A DNA stretch of 20,945 bases from Bacillota bacterium (GTDB lineage Bacteria; Bacillota; Clostridia; Lachnospirales; Lachnospiraceae): NCBI GenBank assembly GCA_023439505.1, contig JAEXNR010000039.1, positions 1 through 20,945 on the forward strand, read 5' to 3'. The position numbers and the translations under genes were made by a program. The notes under the pieces are model-generated. The model worked only from the letters and a program-made list of their open reading frames with translations, searched no databases and was not told where the DNA came from. Shown in pieces: positions 8,901-17,382 of the stretch (positions are counted from its first letter, which is position 1; every line of letters starts with the position of its first letter).

Positions 8901-11900
8901 AGCGCCATTGCCTTCAAGGTCATAGGCATCATCATACGAATAATCTTCTTCAGCAATTATGGTACCATTTTTATCCTTGGTGATTTTTTTACTGACTCGG
9001 CCGTCATTATAGTAATAATAATAAATTTTACAATAATTCTCGCTGGAAGTATTATTGGTTTCCCACTCCTTCCAGAACAAACCATTGTAATGGTATTCAT
9101 GTAACTTTTCACCGGTTGCTGTGTCAGTTTCATTCACCAGATTACCAAACTCATCGTAATTATAGTATATCTCGGTATTATTCTCATTCGTTACCTTCAA
9201 CACATTATTTACATCATCATATACATATGAAACTACAGACGAATCCGGATTTGTTTGGCTCGTAATTCTTCCTAGCGCGTCATAAGAATATCTGGTTGAT
9301 ATCTGAGTACCATGACTGTTAGGGTCCGTATACCTGCTGACATTTCCATAGTTGTCATACTCATATCTCTCGTATGTTGCATTCCCTTTTGTAGCTCCAT
9401 TGACTTTCTCCTCCACATATTTTGAAGTAAGATATGCCCCGTTAAAATTGCTTCTGCCTAAATTATCAGTATAACTATATTTTATTTCAATATAGCTGTT
9501 CGAAACGCCCCCATTATTATTTAGTTCCTGCTCGTTTGTATATCGTTTTTCGTCCTTAACATTTCCATATTGGTCATAATCGTATTGTACCTTTGCTTTT
9601 ATTGACTCATTCTGTCCAATTTTCTGTTTAATTAAAGTCGTACCAATTTCGCTTCCATATATAAGATCATTGGTTTGGCTTATTGTAGTATTATCATCCT
9701 GCATATATACCTTGCTTTTAAGAAGGTAAGGGTTATCGGGAAAATACGAATATTTAACCCTATAGTGATCACCTTCTCTATCAGATAATTTTAATATTTT
9801 ATCTCCTGTCTTATCTTCTGGATTGTCTTCTAAATGTCTTATAGCGCCCGGTCCCCAATAATCTACAAGGTTTCCATATATGTCATAACTAAAATCTTCT
9901 GCTTTTATCAGGTATTTATTTAGGTCTTGGGCTTGGTTTATATTCTCAAAATCAACCGTATAGGTTTTTGTTATCTTTTGCGTCAATTGATGGTATGTTG
10001 GATCGTATGTGTAATCGACACTGTTTTGCGTCAATTGATGGTATACTGGATAAGATGTGAAATCATCACTGCTAAATAGTGTTTTTAAATCATAATTTTT
10101 ATTAAATACACGCTTTTCTTCTGTTTTAAGTGTTCCGTTATTATTAAATTCATATTCAGTGCTAGCTGGCAAAAAAGAGCTTTGATCGTTCGACGCAAAG
10201 GATTCCTTGTTGGCTACTGTGAATTTATGTGTTTTGCGGTAGTTTAACCAAACGTACGCTTCACTCGCATCCGAATCTATAAATGGGTATCCTGTATAAT
10301 TACCCTTATATATATAATCAATCTTGTTCCCTGGATCATTATTCGCACTATATAATGCTCTACTACTTACAATAGGATATATTTCGCATCCACCATTTAA
10401 AAAATAACGGTAACCATCAAAATAGTCATACTTAACTGACATTTTGGTGGGATATGTTATTTTCGACAAAATATAATTTTGCTGAGAATGGTTGCCAAAA
10501 AAACTATTACATTCAGTCAAACTTCGCCAGGCATAATGGTTGTATTCATAAGACGTCTCTCTATTACATGCATCGATTCTATTTTTTACACGGTATGTTT
10601 TAAACAGGATTTCTCCATTATCCTTATTACGTATTGGGCATTCTGAAATAATCAAGTTGTATATTATCTTTTTATTATCAGGAATCGTGACCACGACTTG
10701 CGGAGTTACGGGGTTATCCAAATCGTAGTTGATCGACACTTCCCTGCCCAAAGTATCGATTATCTTAGTTATTACATCATATCCATGTATATTCGTGTGT
10801 TGATATTGGATTGTATTACTATACCTGTCCCTGGTAGCAATTAGTCTGCCGTTTACATCAAAATATTTCCTAATGCCATCCTTATACTCCAATACGTACG
10901 CTGAAGTTTTTTGCCCATCTGAGTAGGAAGTACTACGTCTGAGCGACATATCCTTTTTCTTGTATCCATCAAGAGACACGTCGCCATTTGCATCCTTTAT
11001 TTCATAGGTCTCTCCGCTGGCAAGATGTAGATATTTTTTATTTGTTTTTCCTAATACAATTACGTTCACATCCTCATAATTATTACCATATTGATTCAGT
11101 TCAGAATGTTCAATTTCGATTGAATCGAACGCAAAACTCCAACCTTGTCCAAGTGGCGAGTCCATCTGATTATAAGTTGGTGTATAATAATGGTAATATC
11201 CAGGTATATTCAAATAATATTGTTGATATACAGGATCTTTTATCTGACCTTCAGTGTAACAAAGATATGTATTTCCCGCTTTATCTGTACTTATTAATGG
11301 TTGTTCATCTTTTTTCCCGTATATTCTTTTTAACCGTAGGTATTCACCCTCGGAAATACCATTATAGGAGAGGGGGCCAATCTGGTAATCATGTCCATCT
11401 GGTGTAGTAACGCCAATATGGATTGGGACATCATATCGATCTACCAATTTATTTATTGTCTGTGCTTCCCTTTCTGAAGGCCGATCTTCATCAGAATTAT
11501 ATCTTGAAACAAGATCAAAATCCAAGCCGTTTTTACCCGGAAGATGTACATCTACATTTTCAACGACTAAATTTCCTGTGTTTCTTTCAACCTTATCACC
11601 GTCATACTCTTCATAGCTGAAAGGCGCTTTGTACTTATCCTCCTCCTCTTCTGATGTTAACTGCTGCATATTATTACCGACCTGCACCGGTTGTGATGAC
11701 AATTCATCGTTCGTGGATTGCACATTATTTTTAGCTTCTATGGATGCTTTGTTGTAATCATCTGTTTCTTTATTAAAGTCCTTCAATGTCAAGCCATTTT
11801 GCTTTAGGTATTGTTTAAGCCATACAATGCTTATATCATTCTCTATTGCTGTTAAATAAAGCTGTTGTGCATCCGCCACGGACGAATAATTTGCAATACT

Positions 11901-12641
11901 TTTATCTTCATCGCTTCCAGGTATAATATCTGACAGTTTTACGTCAAATATTTCAGCAACTGCACATGCTTTCTGGATATTAAGCAGACTTTTCCCCGAT
12001 ATAAGGAATTGTTTGATTTCATCTTTAACATCAGGTGAATATTCACGTTTTTTCAGTAGCTGGGCATATCGCATGGAAGCTGTATATAATGAATTTAAAT
12101 CAGTATAGTTATTCAGGGCATTGGACATTTCTTCGAACGTAAAATTAGTGTTCTTAATAATCGTGGCTACCAAAATTGAATCATTAATCGAATAACCATA
12201 CTTTTCAGCATCAACTAACAAGTTATAGTCAATATCGAGATAATCAGATATGATATCCACCTGTTCCTTGCTTGCGTTTTCAAAACTTTTTATAGATCTT
12301 ATTATTTTTATATATTCAATCTCATCAGCCGATAGTGTCACTTGATTATAATTTAAGATAGTTTTGTCTAATTCGTTGCTGCCTTGGACAATTGCTTCAT
12401 CTACTGGGTTGGGATCTTGGGTATTATCTGTTAACGAAGTCGTTTGCTCTGATTGATAATTATCTTCGGTTACTGCTGTTATCCCACCAGAAGTAGTATT
12501 TGATGGTATGGAAACGGCAGCTGTCATCGAATTTCTAATAAAATCTGGCTTTTGTTCAGAAGCATAAATAGCCGACGGAACTCCTTGTACAACAATTAAC
12601 GTTACTATTAATATTATTAGGACCTTATTCATTTTACACAT
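5928..12641 (-). CDS. Secreted Rhs/YD-repeat polymorphic toxin with DNA/RNA non-specific endonuclease tip
   Basis: A 2237-residue secreted toxin. Residues 1-27 are a signal peptide (hydrophobic core LIILIVTLIVV, cleavage near IYA-SE). Residues 95-300 are helical and not recognised. A DUF6531-like entry follows at about 340-385 (GDKVERNTGNLVVENVDV), then several dozen YD repeats (YDxxGN, YEYDxxGR, YDALGRI) forming the shell. The Rhs core (YYLRARYYDPTIGRF to NPINGYDPSGH) ends near residue 2022. The ~215-residue variable tip contains DQGGHLIGTRFNGSPLIDN and AYKKLENEW, typical of the NucA-like endonuclease domain (Endonuclea_NS_2) of YeeF toxins; His ~2157 is the likely catalytic residue. Substrate is probably DNA and/or RNA of competing cells. 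The start is the ATG with GGGGGAGA 6 nt upstream, rather than the in-frame ATG at 12668. It follows the protease gene by 110 bp and precedes its immunity gene. Confidence 0.9.
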   Translation of the reverse strand: MCKMNKVLIILIVTLIVVQGVPSAIYASEQKPDFIRNSMTAAVSIPSNTTSGGITAVTEDNYQSEQTTSLTDNTQDPNPVDEAIVQGSNELDKTILNYNQVTLSADEIEYIKIIRSIKSFENASKEQVDIISDYLDIDYNLLVDAEKYGYSINDSILVATIIKNTNFTFEEMSNALNNYTDLNSLYTASMRYAQLLKKREYSPDVKDEIKQFLISGKSLLNIQKACAVAEIFDVKLSDIIPGSDEDKSIANYSSVADAQQLYLTAIENDISIVWLKQYLKQNGLTLKDFNKETDDYNKASIEAKNNVQSTNDELSSQPVQVGNNMQQLTSEEEEDKYKAPFSYEEYDGDKVERNTGNLVVENVDVHLPGKNGLDFDLVSRYNSDEDRPSEREAQTINKLVDRYDVPIHIGVTTPDGHDYQIGPLSYNGISEGEYLRLKRIYGKKDEQPLISTDKAGNTYLCYTEGQIKDPVYQQYYLNIPGYYHYYTPTYNQMDSPLGQGWSFAFDSIEIEHSELNQYGNNYEDVNVIVLGKTNKKYLHLASGETYEIKDANGDVSLDGYKKKDMSLRRSTSYSDGQKTSAYVLEYKDGIRKYFDVNGRLIATRDRYSNTIQYQHTNIHGYDVITKIIDTLGREVSINYDLDNPVTPQVVVTIPDNKKIIYNLIISECPIRNKDNGEILFKTYRVKNRIDACNRETSYEYNHYAWRSLTECNSFFGNHSQQNYILSKITYPTKMSVKYDYFDGYRYFLNGGCEIYPIVSSRALYSANNDPGNKIDYIYKGNYTGYPFIDSDASEAYVWLNYRKTHKFTVANKESFASNDQSSFLPASTEYEFNNNGTLKTEEKRVFNKNYDLKTLFSSDDFTSYPVYHQLTQNSVDYTYDPTYHQLTQKITKTYTVDFENINQAQDLNKYLIKAEDFSYDIYGNLVDYWGPGAIRHLEDNPEDKTGDKILKLSDREGDHYRVKYSYFPDNPYLLKSKVYMQDDNTTISQTNDLIYGSEIGTTLIKQKIGQNESIKAKVQYDYDQYGNVKDEKRYTNEQELNNNGGVSNSYIEIKYSYTDNLGRSNFNGAYLTSKYVEEKVNGATKGNATYERYEYDNYGNVSRYTDPNSHGTQISTRYSYDALGRITSQTNPDSSVVSYVYDDVNNVLKVTNENNTEIYYNYDEFGNLVNETDTATGEKLHEYHYNGLFWKEWETNNTSSENYCKIYYYYYNDGRVSKKITKDKNGTIIAEEDYSYDDAYDLEGNGAVDCNKVTKTVLGDSNSPSIVTTQYIDNQGMLIREGKMHDDKINGNIELIATYAYDFLGNRINERSFKANYEKWEESKLTAQYKYDYAGRLTESTNAEGKTIKTAYDAAGRAITRTDAMGNSSIYEYDAMGRVVKESIPFSSDIKTLGFEEGIPNISFINYTVKQYNYDANGNVILEKTTCNKPAEADSYKQTDYEYDLRNRLVKVKTYNSGTPENYTQYYYDKVGNKLRMYTGLSSPLTIRGLDDVTGDDNEYSVTGYEYDSFNRLTGMTDPMGRKESFTYDLNGNMINESDRNGNIITMTYDGLNRILSKSVVTPDRKGDKTYSFTYTLTGNKLSSSGEATNTIYQYDDLGRLIKEKENGGIEKTYTYDVSNNRESFLLSQNGTAKIKMFYEYDNLERLWKVRENSESATPTATYGYDSNGNRTTLAYINGDLTRYFYNLSNKLTLLVNEKDYIYLSSYSYTYNLDGNQASKTDDTGKITNYEYDGLGRLTSEAVTGENPIYYTYDDNNNRDTMSIGSAVTTYSYDRNNRLVTEVNVNNGITETTRYSYDNNGNQIYKDTSTVKAAVAGETESLSAVVLGDGKNDNVVTASGYDGFNQLVKVTTGKTTAEYTYNSDGLRTSKTVNGAVTMQMWDGNQIVLELNSAGAVTGKYIRGMNLVAEDIGSLRKYALFNGHADVTGLSDTAGYIIKSYEYDAFGKEKNIDANDNNPFRYSGEYFDKETGTYYLRARYYDPTIGRFVAEDSYLGKDKDPLSLNLYTYCWNNPINGYDPSGHSLDMHTGGGGGLVPMEPVPAPIMPQDPEVIWTLRLIKLLRFLDTLDSHTDLFHNSTATEEADNSISIKDGSHFVGEYQLKPSTSYSVNGYTYTTDNQGRITTAGGQLTLNKGTRNIDHQTKAGGSDRLSTDQGGHLIGTRFNGSPLIDNIVAMDGNVNLSAYKKLENEWAKALQSGQNVSVCIEPVYSGTTMRPTYFEIQYTIDGRTTSATLSNN
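9976..10071 (-). repeat. 48-bp tandem duplication inside the Rhs gene
   Basis: The 21-mer ttttgcgtcaattgatggta(t) occurs at 9976-9996 and again at 10024-10044, with the following ~27 bp still similar. The period is 48 bp, so 16 residues are repeated in frame (core peptide YHQLTQ twice). It looks like a recent slippage or unequal-exchange event within the YD-repeat region. Confidence 0.7.
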
Positions 12642-12750
12642 AGTTGTCTCCCCCTCTATCTCTATCAAGCCTTCTTATTAATATGACGCAAACAATGATT
12701 TCTCACATCCGCTCGATGAATTATGTTGACTACGTTTCATTAGAGTATAA

Positions 12751-15700
12751 TCAATACTGAATTACCGCAGTACCCGATATTTTGCTTTTAAACCTTATAA
12801 CATTGATAACTCCCGCCCAGGCTTTATCATTATCGATCACCTTATTGACCTTGAATTTAACCAGACCATAGACAGGGTTATATTCGATAATTTGGATACC
12901 ACAATCGTAGATAATGCCTATCGATTGTTCTTTTTGAGAGGTCGCTGTACATAAATCGACAATATCCAGCTGACTAGCATCATAAGAAACCGTAAAGGTC
13001 TTACCATCAAAACTTTTCATATTTGAACCGGTGAGTGCCAAATCAAATTCCTTGTTCAATTCACATTGGACACTTATCGACTGGGATACTGATACAGTCG
13101 GTGTACCCAACGCCCATCTTGGATATTCGGATTGGCTCTTGCCCAACTGCCCATGATCATTATTTCCCCATGCCCAGATTTCACCGTTATTTTTTACCGC
13201 AAGACTGTGCAGTCCCATTGCGGCAACAGATTTAACGCCCTCAAGTCCAACTACTTGAGCAGCCGGTGCTCTTGATAACGTTGTTCCATCTCCCAATTGA
13301 CCATAAGCATTATTCCCCCAGCCATATGCGGTTCCATCATCATTAACTGCCAGGCAATGATTTTCACCAGCTGCAATTGACTTTACATTATTAAGCCCTA
13401 TTACGATTGAAGCCGCTGGCATATACGGAACAACTCCATCACCAATTTGCCCATATGTGTTACAGCCCCATGCCCAGACAGTCCCGTCTGTTTTTAGCGC
13501 AAGGCTGTGACTTGTGCCGGTCGATATGGCAGAAACATCCTTCAAACTAGCAACCTGGACAGGTATGCTCCTCGTTGTTGTCGTTCCATCCCCAAGCTGG
13601 CCATAAGCGTTATTGCCCCAGGCCCAGACAGTACCGTCATATTTTAGCGCCAGGTTATGACTGCCGCCCGCCGAAATTGCTTTAACCCCGTCCAAGCCCT
13701 TTACCTGTACAGCTGTAGGTGTGCTTGTTTTTGTTTCATCACCCAATTGTCCACTGCCATTATAACCCCACGCCCAGACATGTCCGTCATCCGTTAATGC
13801 GATGCTATGGCCTCCTCCAGCTGAAATGTGTGTGATTTTGATTGTTTGGGGAAGACCAGTTACCTGTATGGGCGTATTTTGTGCTATTGTCGTTCCATCG
13901 CCCAATTGACCATATTGGTTATTGCCCCAGGCCCAGACAGTTCCATCATCTTTTAATGCAAGGCTGTGGAATCGCCCTCCAGCTACTTCTTTTATTCCGG
14001 ATAGGGAAGTTACCTGTACAGGTATGTCCCGAGTTGAATTCGTCCCATCACCTAATTGTCCGTATTGATTATCTCCCCAAGCCCAAACTGTATTATCGTT
14101 TTTTACTACCAGGTTGTGGAATCTGCCTCCTGTTATTGATGAAAAACCAGTAAGGCCGTTTACTTTTGCAGCCTTGGACCAATTCGATTTAATACCTTCT
14201 CCAAGCTGATAAGATGTATTACTTCCCCAAACCCATACACTCTGATCCTTTTTTAACGCAATACTATGATAGCAGCCTGAGGATATATCAGTATATATGC
14301 CTGAACCGCTAACTTTAACTGCCCTGGTTTTATATGCAGTCGTTTCGTCGCCTAACTGGCCATATGAATTGTTTCCCCACGCCCATACGGTTCCATTACC
14401 AAGTAAAGCAAGACTATGATTGCCCCCAGCTGAAATTGATTTGACTTTAAAATTAATGTTAAGACCATCCGATGGCAAAAATGTTATAAGACTTGGCAAG
14501 CCTTCAACATTAACAGGAATAGATTGGTTAATTTTATCCCCATTACCCAGTTGACCACTTCCGTTATATCCCCAGGCTTTAACTGAACCATTATCTTTAA
14601 GAGCCAAACTATGGTAATAACCGGCGCTTATTTCCTTGATTCCACTAAGCCCACTTACCGAGACTGGAGTTATTGCCGAACTTGTTGTTCCATTCCCCAG
14701 TTGGCCATAGTCATTATTTCCCCATGCCCACACTGTCCCGTCATCCTTCAGAGCCAAGCTAAAATTGCCCCCTGCCTTTATAGAAATAATGCCCTCCAGC
14801 CCAGTCACCTTGACCGGTACCTTTTTGTCAATATTGGTCCCATCACCCAATTGATAGAATTCATTTTTCCCCCAGGCCCAGACCGTACCGTCTTTTTTTA
14901 AAGCCAAACTGTGATATTTACCAGCTGCTATTTCCTTGACATTATCCAGCCCATTTACCTGTATAGCAGTCGTCTTTAGCGTTTTCGTATTATCTCCTAG
15001 TTGACCATATGTGTTGTAGCCCCAAGACCATACTGTGTTATCGGATTTTAAAGCCAGGCTGTGATAGCCCCCGCCTGCAACTTCTATAATATCGGTTAAG
15101 TTGGCTACTTGTACGGAACTGCATTTGGAATCAGTCGTGCCATCTCCCAGTTGTCCATACTTGTTGTAGCCCCACGACCATACTGTACCGTCGGATTTTA
15201 TAGCCAGGCTGTGTAAGTATCCAGCGCTTACCTTCACAAACTGACCCGTAGTATTTGGAACCCATAACAGGTTAAATTCTCTCGAATCCGCCGGAGTATT
15301 GTTCTGATCTACCGAAGGACTGTCGGGTACTAAAATTATTTCTTCGCTTTTTATGTTATTTAGTGCATTTGCACAATTTATTTTATTACTGCTTTGAATT
15401 TTGCCAAAAAGTGAGGATAGATGCACCGAAGAATCAATTATCCGGCTTTTCAACTCTGAAATTCCTAACTCGTTGAATGCGCCAAGCAAAAGAGCAGCTT
15501 CGCCTGAAACAAAGGCAGCAGCCATTGAAGTCCCGCTCTCCATTTTATATACATTACCCGGATAAGCGCTTTGGATTGATTCGCCCGGCGCTGTTACATT
15601 TACACTTTTCTCGCCATAATTGGAGGAGTTGGATAGCCTTCCAAAACGGTCTATTGATGCGACAGTTATGATATTGGGGCAATCATATGACGCCGGATAT

Positions 15701-17214
15701 ATAGGATTGTTATCTATATTAACGCCACTATTGCCTGCAGCACATACAAACAGCATGTCCGAGTTTTCAATTACTTCTCTTAAAGAGGGGTTATCTTCGG
15801 AGCTTCCCCAACTGCAGTTAATGATCCTTATCCCCAAATCATCAGCATATTGGATGGCGTTTATTATGTCACTTGTATATGCCTTTCCGTTTTTAAATAC
15901 TTTTATGGGAACGACCTTGGACATTGGGCTAACTCCGGCTATTCCAATTCCATTATCACTCTCGGCTGCTATTATGCCCGCGATGTTAGTTCCATGAATA
16001 TCATAATTCGGATTAGCATTATCAAAAACAACGTTATTCTGATCGCAGAAATTCCAGCCGTTAACATCGTCTATAAAGCCATTGTTATCGTCGTCCAGAC
16101 CGTTTCCAGGTATCTCCTTGCTATTTACCCATACATTGTTGCGGAGATCCTCATGATTGATATCTATTCCTGTATCTATAATTCCTACCGGTATATCATT
16201 GCCTTTTGATATTTCCCAAGCCTCTGTAACAGCAGCATCACACAGGTAAATTAATGATTCCGGGGAAACAGTATCATCAAAAACAGGAGCGTTTATTATT
16301 TCCGATACTATCTCGGGAGAACAGTCAGGAGGTAGTTCGCCTGCAGCAAGTTGATCCCTTATTTCATTTAGAGGAGTTGTCATAAGCAAATGATTTATTT
16401 CTGGATTTAAATCGATTGCTTCCTGTAAACGCAGGGGCAACATTTCTATCTTGTCTAGAATTGAAAGAGAACCTATATTAAGGTCTTGATTATTTTCCAA
16501 ACCCCATTGGTCACCAAAATAAGCATCGTCGGAATATGAACTAACCTGATAATCAGGTTGAATATACTCAACACCGCTTTCCGTAGTATTTTTTATTACC
16601 TCAATAACATCTTTTAGCTTGACTTTTTTGTTAAAATTAAGGTTTACTATATCTTTGCCATTTTTAGCTTTGGAAATTTTTTTATGTTTGGTCAAACCGA
16701 ATTTATTATTCTTAAATATCTTCTGTATTTTTCCCATAGAATCGGAATTTTTAAATTTAATAATGAACCTATCTGTTTGATAGTCAAGATCGCCAGATGA
16801 GTTTGGTTCCTCATATATAACGGATGAACCCGTCGTTGACGGAACATCCGGATCCCCATTTTCTTGTGAGGCAAGAGTTTTCACAGTCAATTTATTACTT
16901 TCAGCAATAATATTTCCCTCTTCCTTCGCAATTATTTTGTATATATATTGCATACCAGAATCCAGATCACTGTCCTTATACGAAAGAGAGCTAATAGTAT
17001 CTACTATTGTATCGTTTCGGTATATTTCATAGTTAACATCTGACTTTAACTTAGGTTTCGATGTCCATTGCATTTCGATAGTATTTTCTCTTATCGCGAG
17101 AGCCACCAATCTGATTTTTTCCTGTGCCTTGTCTGCTTTTGCAGCAACAATTATATTCTGCAAGCACAAGATAAGAATAAGAGCTAATGCTAAGATTTTC
17201 TTTAAAATTTTCAT
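12751..17214 (-). CDS. Secreted S8 subtilisin-like protease with fibronectin III, 14 RCC1 blades and cohesin-like tail
   Basis: A 1487-residue exported serine protease. Residues 1-27 are a signal peptide; about 33-115 form a fibronectin type III domain. About 145-222 look like an inhibitor-type propeptide (DRFIIKFKN to VEYIQPDYQ). The peptidase S8 domain runs to about 620 with the full triad: D347 (IIDTGI), H407 (DIHGTN), S563 (SGTSMA), plus oxyanion N495. An extra ~85-residue helical insertion (about 241-325) separates QWGLEN from the S8 core. Residues 657-1374 hold 14 RCC1 repeats (HSLALKxDGTVWAWGxNxYGQLGDGT), enough for two seven-bladed propellers. The last ~113 residues (FTVSYDASQLDIVDL) resemble a cohesin-like beta-sandwich. 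No LPxTG or SLH anchor is seen. GAGG precedes the ATG by 5 nt. It lies immediately upstream of the Rhs toxin gene; a role in processing or displaying that toxin is inference from linkage. Confidence 0.9.
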   Translation of the reverse strand: MKILKKILALALILILCLQNIIVAAKADKAQEKIRLVALAIRENTIEMQWTSKPKLKSDVNYEIYRNDTIVDTISSLSYKDSDLDSGMQYIYKIIAKEEGNIIAESNKLTVKTLASQENGDPDVPSTTGSSVIYEEPNSSGDLDYQTDRFIIKFKNSDSMGKIQKIFKNNKFGLTKHKKISKAKNGKDIVNLNFNKKVKLKDVIEVIKNTTESGVEYIQPDYQVSSYSDDAYFGDQWGLENNQDLNIGSLSILDKIEMLPLRLQEAIDLNPEINHLLMTTPLNEIRDQLAAGELPPDCSPEIVSEIINAPVFDDTVSPESLIYLCDAAVTEAWEISKGNDIPVGIIDTGIDINHEDLRNNVWVNSKEIPGNGLDDDNNGFIDDVNGWNFCDQNNVVFDNANPNYDIHGTNIAGIIAAESDNGIGIAGVSPMSKVVPIKVFKNGKAYTSDIINAIQYADDLGIRIINCSWGSSEDNPSLREVIENSDMLFVCAAGNSGVNIDNNPIYPASYDCPNIITVASIDRFGRLSNSSNYGEKSVNVTAPGESIQSAYPGNVYKMESGTSMAAAFVSGEAALLLGAFNELGISELKSRIIDSSVHLSSLFGKIQSSNKINCANALNNIKSEEIILVPDSPSVDQNNTPADSREFNLLWVPNTTGQFVKVSAGYLHSLAIKSDGTVWSWGYNKYGQLGDGTTDSKCSSVQVANLTDIIEVAGGGYHSLALKSDNTVWSWGYNTYGQLGDNTKTLKTTAIQVNGLDNVKEIAAGKYHSLALKKDGTVWAWGKNEFYQLGDGTNIDKKVPVKVTGLEGIISIKAGGNFSLALKDDGTVWAWGNNDYGQLGNGTTSSAITPVSVSGLSGIKEISAGYYHSLALKDNGSVKAWGYNGSGQLGNGDKINQSIPVNVEGLPSLITFLPSDGLNINFKVKSISAGGNHSLALLGNGTVWAWGNNSYGQLGDETTAYKTRAVKVSGSGIYTDISSGCYHSIALKKDQSVWVWGSNTSYQLGEGIKSNWSKAAKVNGLTGFSSITGGRFHNLVVKNDNTVWAWGDNQYGQLGDGTNSTRDIPVQVTSLSGIKEVAGGRFHSLALKDDGTVWAWGNNQYGQLGDGTTIAQNTPIQVTGLPQTIKITHISAGGGHSIALTDDGHVWAWGYNGSGQLGDETKTSTPTAVQVKGLDGVKAISAGGSHNLALKYDGTVWAWGNNAYGQLGDGTTTTRSIPVQVASLKDVSAISTGTSHSLALKTDGTVWAWGCNTYGQIGDGVVPYMPAASIVIGLNNVKSIAAGENHCLAVNDDGTAYGWGNNAYGQLGDGTTLSRAPAAQVVGLEGVKSVAAMGLHSLAVKNNGEIWAWGNNDHGQLGKSQSEYPRWALGTPTVSVSQSISVQCELNKEFDLALTGSNMKSFDGKTFTVSYDASQLDIVDLCTATSQKEQSIGIIYDCGIQIIEYNPVYGLVKFKVNKVIDNDKAWAGVINVIRFKSKISGTAVIQY
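13093..15246 (-). repeat. Array of 14 RCC1 repeats within the protease gene
   Basis: Fourteen units of about 51 codons, each with a version of AGxxHSLALKxDGTVWAWGxNxYGQLGDGT. All but the fifth have near-uniform length; the fifth carries an added ~14-residue loop (LITFLPSDGLNINF). The number is twice seven, as needed for two complete propellers. The units are coding repeats, not spacers and direct repeats of a CRISPR kind. Confidence 0.88.
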
Positions 17215-17286
17215 AATAACCTCATAAAAATTATAAGTTTGTATTTACATTATTGTCATATTATGTACGTTTTGTAAAGTCCTAAT

Positions 17287-17316
17287 ATTATAGACAGGCT
17301 TTATCATAATGTACAA
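17287..17316 (-). promoter_or_regulatory. Probable promoter of the protease-Rhs-immunity operon
   Basis: On the minus strand TTGTAC (17316-17311) and a perfect TATAAT (17292-17287) are 18 nt apart, about 72 bp upstream of the protease ATG. The -10 is strong, the -35 weak. No other promoter of similar quality was noticed before the Rhs gene. Confidence 0.45.
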
Positions 17317-17382
17317 ATATTTATTATGTCTAGCTAAATAGCAAAGGAATTAGGGCATTTACTACTATGGCAGGAATACTAA

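Noticed and set aside
12642..12668. Upstream ATG at 12668 as start of the Rhs protein
   Set aside because: The extra residues (MIEIEGETT) are encoded across the GGGGGAGA ribosome binding site and would spoil the signal-peptide N-terminus.
13093..15246. Regularly spaced similar sequences that might suggest a CRISPR array or satellite repeat
   Set aside because: Units are ~150 bp, imperfect and translate in one frame to RCC1 blades; no short identical repeats with unique spacers.
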